From Alphaproteobacteria bacterium (GTDB taxonomy: Bacteria > Pseudomonadota > Alphaproteobacteria > Sneathiellales > Sneathiellaceae), in assembly GCA_006226265.1 (NCBI GenBank), contig SBHH01000040.1:1-10500 (forward strand): DNA of 10,500 nucleotides. The letters are read 5' to 3'. Position 1 is the stretch's first letter. Each line of letters opens with the position of its first letter. The position numbers and the translations under genes were made by a program. The notes under the pieces are model-generated. The model saw only the letters and a list, made by a program, of their open reading frames with translations, was not told where the DNA came from and ran no database searches. Of the stretch, positions 5,590-10,500 are shown piece after piece.

Positions 5590-6789
5590 CTACGCTATCT
5601 GTATGACGTCATTTCGGGGGGCGGTCGTCAATCCCTGTCCGTAAACGGGCTGGACCGGCTGATTTCAAATGACGCGCATTCCTCCCTTCTGCAGCGCCGA
5701 AGGGCCCGGGTAATTCTTTCCCGTGTTCGCCTGCTCGCCCTCATCGCCTTTCTGGCCTTTCCATTGGGGTTCGGCCTCGACTACGCGACCTTCAGCCTTG
5801 AAACCTATATCACGCTTGGCATCTGCCGCGGATTGATTGCGCTGTTGTGCCTGATCCTTTTTCTCGGCATCCTGAACGGGGAGACGATGCGCGATGCGCA
5901 CCGGGCGCTTGGCATCTTTTTCGCCATCCTTCTGACCTTTCAGGCCCTGTACCAACCTATTCTGGACGTCGCTGACCTTACGGCTATCAAGGGGATCGCG
6001 ACAGCAGGCTATGTCCTTTTCCCTTTTGTGATTGCCGCCTGCATCGCGGTCTTTCCGCTGACGGTGAAAGAGGCGTTTCTGACCCTCACCCTTTTCTTCA
6101 TTGTGCAGATGCTGATTCTGATTCTGCTGCCGGAGCAGGCCGATCCGCACCAGAGGCTCGGCATTCTTCTCTGCCTTGTGCTCATTGGCGTACTGTCAAG
6201 TTTCGCATCCATCTGCCAGCTTCTCTATATGTCGCTGCTGATAGATCAGGCCTCGATCGATACGCTGACTCAATGCTACAGCCGCAACAGTGGAGAAGAG
6301 ATCATTGATGTCCAGTTCAAGATCGCCAAGCGGGAGAAATCGCCGCTTTCCATCGTCTTTATCGATCTTGATAACTTCAAGGCCGTGAATGACCGCTATG
6401 GCCATGAGGCGGGGGACCGCGTGCTGGCAACGGCGGCACAACATATACGACGGAACGGGCGGGGATCGGACGTTCTGATCCGCTGGGGCGGGGAGGAATT
6501 TGTCGCCCTGCTCCCCAACACCAACCTTGAAGGCGCCCTCAAATCCGTCCGCCGGCTTCGCAATATCGGCCTTGGTAAGCGGCCCGACGGATCCTATATG
6601 ACGGCAAGTTACGGCATCGCCGAAATGCAGCTCGCGGGCGCAGCAAGCTGGAACCGTCTCGTCGATCTCGCCGATGACCAGATGTATATCGCAAAATCGA
6701 AAGGCGGCAATGACATCGCCCTCTTTGAACCCGCCGCCGTGCAGCAGAAGATTGATGATTTCCTCACCGAAAGCGATGCAGCGGAATGA
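5587..6789 (+). CDS. membrane-anchored diguanylate cyclase (GGDEF)
   Basis: A 400-residue protein predicted to make cyclic di-GMP from two GTP. The N-terminal half carries about six hydrophobic segments (roughly 48-67, 72-97, 107-124, 139-157, 162-181 and 191-217) and no recognised sensor family. The GGDEF domain follows directly (about 222-382), starting with a DTLTQCYSRN variant of the usual entry motif. Catalytic features are intact: DLDNFKAVNDRYGHEAGD at 260-277 for metal and nucleotide binding, and GGEEF at 301-305. The RxxD inhibitory site is present at 292-295 (RGSD), five residues before GGEEF, so product feedback inhibition is expected. There is no EAL domain. The membrane part may sense a lipid, respiratory or envelope signal, which is inference. 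The stop codon overlaps the start of the next small gene, which points to a shared mRNA and coupled translation. Confidence 0.93.
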   Translation: MLRYLYDVISGGGRQSLSVNGLDRLISNDAHSSLLQRRRARVILSRVRLLALIAFLAFPLGFGLDYATFSLETYITLGICRGLIALLCLILFLGILNGETMRDAHRALGIFFAILLTFQALYQPILDVADLTAIKGIATAGYVLFPFVIAACIAVFPLTVKEAFLTLTLFFIVQMLILILLPEQADPHQRLGILLCLVLIGVLSSFASICQLLYMSLLIDQASIDTLTQCYSRNSGEEIIDVQFKIAKREKSPLSIVFIDLDNFKAVNDRYGHEAGDRVLATAAQHIRRNGRGSDVLIRWGGEEFVALLPNTNLEGALKSVRRLRNIGLGKRPDGSYMTASYGIAEMQLAGAASWNRLVDLADDQMYIAKSKGGNDIALFEPAAVQQKIDDFLTESDAAE

Positions 6790-6956
6790 TTTTCAAGCTG
6801 ATCGCGCTCGCCTTCGTCGCCCTTTTCATCGCCCGGATATTCTTCGCCCGCAAACTCTCCGAAATGGGGAAGGCGGCGGACCGGACCGTCAATCTCTTCC
6901 TCATATCGCTCGCCATCTATCTCGGCCTGATGGCGATCTATGTCTATGCATTTTAG
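6786..6956 (+). CDS. 56-residue two-helix membrane protein coupled to the diguanylate cyclase
   Basis: The ATG at 6786 overlaps the GGDEF stop codon in an ATGA arrangement, and the frame runs 56 codons to a TAG. The product has a hydrophobic helix at 2-20 (KLIALAFVALFIARIFF), a short charged hairpin (KLSEMGKAADRT, 23-34), and a second helix at 36-55 ending AIYVYAF. I do not recognise a family. The overlap, the clean two-helix layout and codon use like its neighbour all favour a real gene. Small membrane proteins translated directly after a membrane enzyme are often partners or regulators of it, so a role in the membrane part of the diguanylate cyclase is a reasonable guess. It may equally be a general small membrane protein that happens to be co-transcribed. 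It ends eleven bases before the tRNA gene on the other strand. Confidence 0.7.
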   Translation: MIFKLIALAFVALFIARIFFARKLSEMGKAADRTVNLFLISLAIYLGLMAIYVYAF

Positions 6957-6967
6957 GGGAGAAGATA

Positions 6968-7041
6968 TGGAGCGGGCGAAGGGAATCGAACCCTCGTCGT
7001 AAGCTTGGGAAGCTTCTGCTCTACCATTGAGCTACGCCCGC
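6968..7041 (-). tRNA. tRNA-Gly (anticodon CCC)
   Basis: Read on the minus strand this is a complete 74-base tRNA including an encoded CCA. The acceptor stem GCGGGCG pairs with CGCCCGC. The D arm is GCTC/GAGC around AATGGTA. The anticodon arm is GAAGC/GCTTA around TTCCCAA, so the anticodon is CCC (glycine GGG codons), with a G-A mismatch at the outer 27-43 position. The T arm is GAGGG/CCCTT around TTCGATT. It sits alone between the two-helix membrane protein gene and the metZ leader, and I see no integrated element beside it. Confidence 0.96.
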
Positions 7042-7058
7042 CTGGATCTTGAACTGTA

Positions 7059-7085
7059 ACTATACATTGTCCCGGATCTTCGCAA
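7059..7085 (-). promoter_or_regulatory. possible promoter of tRNA-Gly
   Basis: On the minus strand, TATAGT (7064-7059) lies 17 bases before the tRNA 5' end, with TTGCGA (7085-7080) 15 bases further upstream. The -10 match is good, but the spacing is short. Confidence 0.35.
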
Positions 7086-7107
7086 CAGAAATTTGACGCC
7101 CCGCCGC

Positions 7108-7134
7108 TTGACAAGGGGGGATGCGAGGGATAAT
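7108..7134 (+). promoter_or_regulatory. promoter of the metZ riboswitch transcript
   Basis: A perfect TTGACA (7108-7113) is followed after 15 bases by GATAAT (7129-7134), five of six to consensus. The spacing is short. The expected transcription start, about 7141, is just before the first base of the SAM-II aptamer, which supports the call. Confidence 0.5.
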
Positions 7135-7143
7135 GATCTTTCC

Positions 7144-7201
7144 CGTGGTGATTTGTGCCGACCGGCTTGCGGCCACGTTAAAAGAAACGCTAAAAGGTCG
7201 G
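7144..7201 (+). ncRNA. SAM-II riboswitch aptamer (metA element)
   Basis: This matches the SAM-II pseudoknot, which binds S-adenosylmethionine and represses methionine genes. Stem P1 is CGTGG (7144-7148) with CCACG (7173-7177). Stem P2, which closes the pseudoknot, is CCGACC (7158-7163) in the P1 loop with GGTCGG (7196-7201) at the 3' end. Conserved words are in the right order: TGATTT (7149-7154), CTTGC (7166-7170), CGTTAAA (7176-7182) and GCTAAAA (7189-7195). It stands directly before metZ, a classic position for this class in Alphaproteobacteria. An intrinsic terminator starts eleven bases after the aptamer. Confidence 0.93.
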
Positions 7202-7211
7202 GGCTCGTATG

Positions 7212-7239
7212 AACCCTGATCGATGGTCGGGGTTTTTTT
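7212..7239 (+). terminator. intrinsic terminator controlled by the SAM-II riboswitch
   Basis: AACCCTGATC (7212-7221) and GGTCGGGGTT (7225-7234) form a ten-pair stem with G-U pairs and a three-base loop, followed by a run of seven T (7233-7239). The run ends 16 bases before the metZ ATG, so termination here would switch the gene off. The first eight bases of the right arm also occur at 7196-7203 in the aptamer and could form an antiterminator with the left arm. Confidence 0.8.
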
Positions 7240-7255
7240 ATGCCTCGAGGGTAAC

Positions 7256-8470
7256 ATGACAAAAGATACAGAGACTTCCCGGAAATCCGCTGCCGACTAC
7301 CGCCCAGCGACCAAGCTGGTGCGGGGCGGAACCAAGCGCTCCCAGTTCCATGAAACGTCGGAAGCGATCTTCATGAATTCCGGCTTTGTCTACGACAGTG
7401 CCGAGCAGGCCGCCGGGAGCTTCAAGGGAGAAAACGCCGGCTATATCTATTCGCGCTACGCCAATCCAACCCTGTCGATGTTCGAGGAACGGATGATCCT
7501 TCTCGAAGGGGCGGAAGCGGCCCGCGCGACGGCAAGCGGCATGGCCGCGGTCAACGGCGCCCTGATGTCACAGCTGAAGGCGGGCGATCATGTGGTCGCC
7601 CCGAAGGCCCTGTTCGGCTCCTGCCTTTATATCATCGAGACGATCTTGCCCCGCTTCGGCGTCAATATCACGCTGATCGACGGCACGGATATCGACCAGT
7701 GGCGCAATGCCATCCGCCCGGAAACGGCCTGCGTCTTCTTCGAGACGCCGTCGAACCCGGCGCTTGAAATCATGGATATCGCCGCGATTTCCGAACTGGC
7801 CCACAAGGTCGGGGCGAAAGTCATTGTCGATAATGTCTTCGCGACGCCAATCCTGCAGAAACCGCTGGAACTTGGCGCGGACATTGTCGTCTATTCGGCG
7901 ACCAAGCATATCGACGGTCAGGGCCGCTGCCTTGGCGGGGTTATCCTTAGCACCGAAGAATTCGTCGAGGACACCCTCGCCCCGTATCTCAAGCATACTG
8001 GCCCCGCACTCAGTCCGTTCAACGCTTGGACCTTGCTGAAGGGGCTGGAGACGCTGGAAATGCGGGTTGAGCGTCAATGCGACAATGCGGAGAAAATTGC
8101 CGATTTCCTTGGCGATCATCCGGGTGTGAAGCGTGTCGTCTATCCTGGTCGCGACGACCATCCGCAGGCCGCCCTCGCCCGCAAACAGATGGCCCGTGGC
8201 AGCACCCTTGTCAGCTTCGAGGTCAATGGCGACCAGCAGGGCACCTTCGATGTGCTGAACCGCCTTTCACTCATCGATATCAGCAATAATCTCGGCGATG
8301 CGAAATCCCTTGTCACCCATCCAACGACAACGACCCATTCCAGCGTCAGCGACGCAACGAAAGAGGAGCTTGGCATCACCGAAAGCATGCTGCGCCTCTC
8401 CGTCGGGCTTGAGGATGTGGATGATCTGATCGACGATCTTGGCTACGCCCTGAGCGCGCAAAACCGGTAA
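7256..8470 (+). CDS. metZ: O-succinylhomoserine sulfhydrylase
   Basis: A 404-residue cytoplasmic PLP enzyme of the cystathionine gamma-synthase/Cys-Met family that makes homocysteine from an acylated homoserine and sulfide, a step to methionine. K217 in YSATKHIDGQGRCLGG (213-228) is the expected Schiff-base lysine, D192 in VDNVFATP would contact the PLP pyridine nitrogen, and YSRYANPT (65-72) supplies phosphate-binding residues from the neighbouring subunit. The ending SLVTHPTTTTHSS (351-363) is typical of this group. The MetZ call over the related MetY or MetC rests on overall resemblance to alphaproteobacterial MetZ and on the SAM-II leader. The ATG at 7256 has GAGGG four bases upstream; an earlier in-frame ATG (7223) lies inside the terminator hairpin and is rejected. 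It is probably repressed by SAM through premature termination. Confidence 0.93.
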   Translation: MTKDTETSRKSAADYRPATKLVRGGTKRSQFHETSEAIFMNSGFVYDSAEQAAGSFKGENAGYIYSRYANPTLSMFEERMILLEGAEAARATASGMAAVNGALMSQLKAGDHVVAPKALFGSCLYIIETILPRFGVNITLIDGTDIDQWRNAIRPETACVFFETPSNPALEIMDIAAISELAHKVGAKVIVDNVFATPILQKPLELGADIVVYSATKHIDGQGRCLGGVILSTEEFVEDTLAPYLKHTGPALSPFNAWTLLKGLETLEMRVERQCDNAEKIADFLGDHPGVKRVVYPGRDDHPQAALARKQMARGSTLVSFEVNGDQQGTFDVLNRLSLIDISNNLGDAKSLVTHPTTTTHSSVSDATKEELGITESMLRLSVGLEDVDDLIDDLGYALSAQNR

Positions 8471-8477
8471 AAAACGA

Positions 8478-8505
8478 GGACAGGCAGGATAAAACCTGCC
8501 TGTCC
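8478..8505. terminator. perfect 11-base inverted repeat after metZ
   Basis: GGACAGGCAGG and CCTGCCTGTCC pair perfectly around the loop ATAAAA, starting eight bases after the metZ stop. On the plus strand no T run follows (CGCTTCCGCG). On the minus strand the stem is followed by TCGTTTTTT, a standard terminator layout, yet no minus-strand gene ends here. It most likely stops or stabilises the 3' end of the metZ mRNA. Confidence 0.6.
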
Positions 8506-8532
8506 CGCTTCCGCGACAATTCATCGAAAAAC

Positions 8533-8561
8533 TGGACAAATCGGGCCGGGGGCGCGATATT
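8533..8561 (+). promoter_or_regulatory. promoter for apaG (and possibly folE-trkH)
   Basis: TGGACA (8533-8538, five of six) and GATATT (8556-8561, four of six) are 17 bases apart. They lie between the metZ stem-loop and the apaG start, giving a leader of about 40 bases. This would free apaG from the SAM control of metZ. Confidence 0.45.
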
Positions 8562-8607
8562 CAGGGCAAATGGACCGAACAAGTCTTTTGCGAAACGCGG
8601 AGGCCAT

Positions 8608-9015
8608 ATGGCAGCAACAGCAACATACGACAAGGTGACTGGAAACATTCAGGTTTCGGTTACACCGGTGTTTCTGATCGACCGCTCCCATCCAGAGGAC
8701 AATTATTATGTCTGGGCCTATGAGGTCCGGATCGAAAATCTGGGGACCCGCACCGGGACTTTACGAAACCGCCACTGGCGCATTACCGACGCCAGCGGCA
8801 ACACGGAAGTCGTCGATGGCGAAGGAGTGGTCGGCGAACAGCCAGTCCTGCATCCCGGCGATATATATGAATATACCAGCGGCACGCCGCTTTCGACCCC
8901 CTCCGGCATTATGGTCGGCAGCTATGATATGGAGTCGGAGGAAGGCGCCCTGTTCGCGGTCGACATTCCGGCATTCTCGCTCGACAGCCCGCACGAAATG
9001 TCGCCACTCCATTAG
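8608..9015 (+). CDS. apaG: ApaG family protein (DUF525)
   Basis: A 135-residue single-domain protein with the ApaG fold, an immunoglobulin-like beta sandwich. The family signature is clear: YYVWAYEVRIENLG (33-46) in the first strands and GEGVVGEQPVLHPGDIYEYT (71-90), then TPSGIMVGSYDM. In enteric bacteria ApaG has been linked to Co2+/Mg2+ resistance, and an ApaG domain occurs in some F-box and polymerase-interacting proteins; the molecular role here is not known. The length is the family's usual one. The ATG is well supported by GGAGG four bases upstream. It follows metZ, a common order in Alphaproteobacteria, but a stem-loop and its own predicted promoter separate the two. folE follows after 39 bases. 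Confidence 0.93.
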   Translation: MAATATYDKVTGNIQVSVTPVFLIDRSHPEDNYYVWAYEVRIENLGTRTGTLRNRHWRITDASGNTEVVDGEGVVGEQPVLHPGDIYEYTSGTPLSTPSGIMVGSYDMESEEGALFAVDIPAFSLDSPHEMSPLH

Positions 9016-9054
9016 CCGGCAACCCCGGCCGCCTGTATAAGGGTAGTTCCATCC

Positions 9055-9660
9055 ATGAACAAACACAGTCATCCAGATACGCCAAACGTGGAGAAACCCA
9101 CTAAGGAAGAGGCAGAGGAAGCCATCCGCACCCTGATCCGCTGGGCGGGCGACGATCCGACGCGCGAAGGCCTTCGGGCGACGCCGGACCGGGTCGCGCG
9201 ATCCTACCTTGAATTTTTCGCAGGCTATGAGGAGGATCCCGACAGCTATCTCGCCCGCACCTTCGAGGAAGTGAACGGCTATGACGAGATGGTAGTCCTG
9301 AAAGACATCCGTGTCGAAAGCTATTGCGAGCACCATATGGTGCCGATCATCGGCGTGGCCCATGTCGCCTATATGCCGAATAACCGGGTGGTCGGAATTT
9401 CCAAGCTCGCCCGCGTGGTCGACGCCTATGCGAAGCGTCTGCAAATACAGGAAAAGCTAACCCGCCAGATTGCTGAAACCATCGATCGCGCCCTGCAGCC
9501 AAAGGGCGTTGCCGTCATCATCGAAAGCGCGCATCAATGCATGACAACACGGGGGGTGCATAAGGATGGTGTCACCATGGTGACCAGCACCATGCTGGGT
9601 CTGTTCCGGAAATCGGACATTACCCGCCGCGAACTGCTGGCCTTTATTGGTAAAGGCTGA
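9055..9660 (+). CDS. folE: GTP cyclohydrolase I
   Basis: A 201-residue enzyme of the zinc-dependent GCYH-IA type that converts GTP to 7,8-dihydroneopterin triphosphate, the first step of tetrahydrofolate synthesis and a source of precursors for queuosine-type modified bases. Zinc ligands are present: C91 and H94 in SYCEHHMVP (89-97), and C162 in [10 protein letters not shown] (159-168). Other signatures are the early [17 protein letters not shown] (32-48) and [20 protein letters not shown] (114-133). The length matches bacterial FolE. The ATG at 9055 has only a weak AAGGG about eleven bases upstream; no better in-frame start is visible. It sits between apaG and trkH with short gaps (39 and 12 bases), so a shared transcript is likely. 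Confidence 0.96.
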   Translation: MNKHSHPDTPNVEKPTKEEAEEAIRTLIRWAGDDPTREGLRATPDRVARSYLEFFAGYEEDPDSYLARTFEEVNGYDEMVVLKDIRVESYCEHHMVPIIGVAHVAYMPNNRVVGISKLARVVDAYAKRLQIQEKLTRQIAETIDRALQPKGVAVIIESAHQCMTTRGVHKDGVTMVTSTMLGLFRKSDITRRELLAFIGKG

Positions 9661-9672
9661 TCCTGTAGGCCC

Positions 9673-10500
9673 GTGATTAATTTCCGTCTTATCTTCCTGG
9701 TTATCGGGATATTACTGGTCATCCTTGGCCTCGCAATGTTGATTCCGGCAACGGTGGACCTTTTTGTGAGTGATCGCGACTGGCAGGTGTTTCTGGCCGC
9801 CGCCGCCGTTGCCCTTTTTGTTGGCGGCGGGCTTTATCTTTCCAACCGCGGTGCGACGCTGGAACTCGGGCGACGGCAGGCCTTCATACTGACGACCGCC
9901 GCCTGGATCATTATCCCCGCCTTCGCCGCGCTTCCGCTTACCTTCAGCGAGCTTAACATTTCCTATACCGATGCGTTCTTTGAATGCATGTCCGGCCTGA
10001 CGACAACCGGCTCAACCATTTTGACCGGCCTCGACAGCGCGCCGCCCGGCATTCTTCTCTGGCGCGCGCTGCTGCAATGGCTGGGCGGCATCGGCATCGT
10101 CGTGATGGCCATTGCCATCCTGCCGCTCCTCCGGGTTGGCGGTATGCAGCTTTTCCGCATGGAGTCTTCCGATAACTCAGCCGAAAAGGCCCTGCCCCGC
10201 TTTACGGAAATCGTGAAAGCCATCTGCTATATCTATCTGATGCTGAGCCTGATCTGCATGCTGTCTCTCTGGATGGCCGGCATGACCTTTTTCGAAGCCG
10301 TGACCCATTCCATGGCAACCCTTTCGACGGGCGGTTTCTCGACCTCTGACGGTTCCGCCGGGCATTTCAACAGCCCGCTGATCGAAAGCATTCTCGTTAT
10401 CTTTATGATCATGGGGGCCCTGCCTTTCCTCATGTATCTACATATCCTGCAAGGGCGTCCTGGCAGCTTCATCAAGGACAGTCAGGTCCGCTGGTTCCTC
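9673..10500 (+). CDS. trkH: Trk/Ktr-type potassium uptake membrane protein, N-terminal part (runs off right edge)
   Basis: The first 276 codons of a TrkH/KtrB-family ion-conducting subunit in the inner membrane, which takes up K+ with a cytoplasmic TrkA-type NAD-binding regulator. Hydrophobic helices alternate with re-entrant pore loops: the first selectivity-filter loop is CMSGLTTTGSTIL (105-117) and the second is THSMATLSTGGFST (213-226). The segment QWLGGIGIVVMAIAILPLLRVGG (135-157) is a TrkH hallmark. Two of the four pore repeats are inside the window. The start is GTG 9673, twelve bases after the folE stop, with only TAGG near it as a ribosome binding site; the first helix begins at once, so a later start is unlikely. 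No TrkA gene is visible here. The TrkH rather than KtrB name rests on the overall resemblance. Confidence 0.93.
   Translation, partial: MINFRLIFLVIGILLVILGLAMLIPATVDLFVSDRDWQVFLAAAAVALFVGGGLYLSNRGATLELGRRQAFILTTAAWIIIPAFAALPLTFSELNISYTDAFFECMSGLTTTGSTILTGLDSAPPGILLWRALLQWLGGIGIVVMAIAILPLLRVGGMQLFRMESSDNSAEKALPRFTEIVKAICYIYLMLSLICMLSLWMAGMTFFEAVTHSMATLSTGGFSTSDGSAGHFNSPLIESILVIFMIMGALPFLMYLHILQGRPGSFIKDSQVRWFL

Noticed and set aside
7223..7255. Upstream in-frame ATG for metZ.
   Set aside because: It lies in the loop and right arm of the riboswitch terminator and has no ribosome binding site. The ATG at 7256 has GAGGG at suitable spacing.
6957..7255. Possible attachment site or integrated element next to tRNA-Gly.
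   Set aside because: Both sides of the tRNA are ordinary core genes or the metZ leader. I see no integrase and no repeat of the tRNA 3' end in the window.
7568..8161. A 197-codon minus-strand frame inside metZ.
   Set aside because: It is antisense to a strongly conserved PLP enzyme and shows no domain features.
1..10500. CRISPR array, transposon, toxin-antitoxin or defence cluster.
   Set aside because: I found no regularly spaced repeats, terminal inverted repeats, transposase or nuclease motifs. The gene content is housekeeping and signalling.

Overview
The window looks like a chromosomal housekeeping region of an alphaproteobacterium. The evidence is a SAM-II riboswitch in front of metZ (a riboswitch class found mainly in Alphaproteobacteria), the metZ-apaG adjacency, a DUF4170 protein and an NfuA/Nfu1-type iron-sulfur scaffold, all in moderately GC-rich DNA. 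The genus cannot be fixed from this sequence. I see no transposase, integrase, phage gene, CRISPR array or plasmid origin.

Left part (1-1841, minus strand): a seven-segment membrane protein of unknown function, then a small DUF4170 protein, then the N-terminal two thirds or so of a gamma-glutamyltransferase-family enzyme that runs off the left edge. The promoter predicted for the membrane protein puts the transcription start on its ATG, so its mRNA may be leaderless. A second predicted promoter, before the DUF4170 gene, has the same geometry relative to a tiny upstream ORF.

Middle part (1964-6956): a membrane-bound class III adenylate cyclase (plus strand) meets a NifU-domain protein (minus strand) tail to tail. 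That protein carries two NifU-type domains, and in one of them both cluster-binding cysteines are serines. Divergent from it lies an enoyl-CoA hydratase-family gene. Next comes a membrane diguanylate cyclase whose stop codon overlaps the start of a 56-residue, two-helix membrane protein. One cAMP-producing and one c-di-GMP-producing enzyme therefore sit within 5 kb.

Right part (6968-10500): tRNA-Gly(CCC) on the minus strand, then a plus-strand run of metZ, apaG, folE and the start of trkH. A promoter, a SAM-II aptamer and an intrinsic terminator lie in line before metZ. An eight-base sequence occurs both as the 3' strand of the aptamer pseudoknot and as the right arm of the terminator, which suggests a complete on/off switch by mutually exclusive pairing. 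A stem-loop and a second promoter separate metZ from apaG; apaG, folE and trkH are closely spaced and may be co-transcribed.

Most of the window is ordinary core genome. No clearly new multi-gene system is visible. The points worth a second look are the riboswitch switching logic, the degenerate double-NifU protein, the possible leaderless transcripts and the small membrane protein coupled to the diguanylate cyclase.
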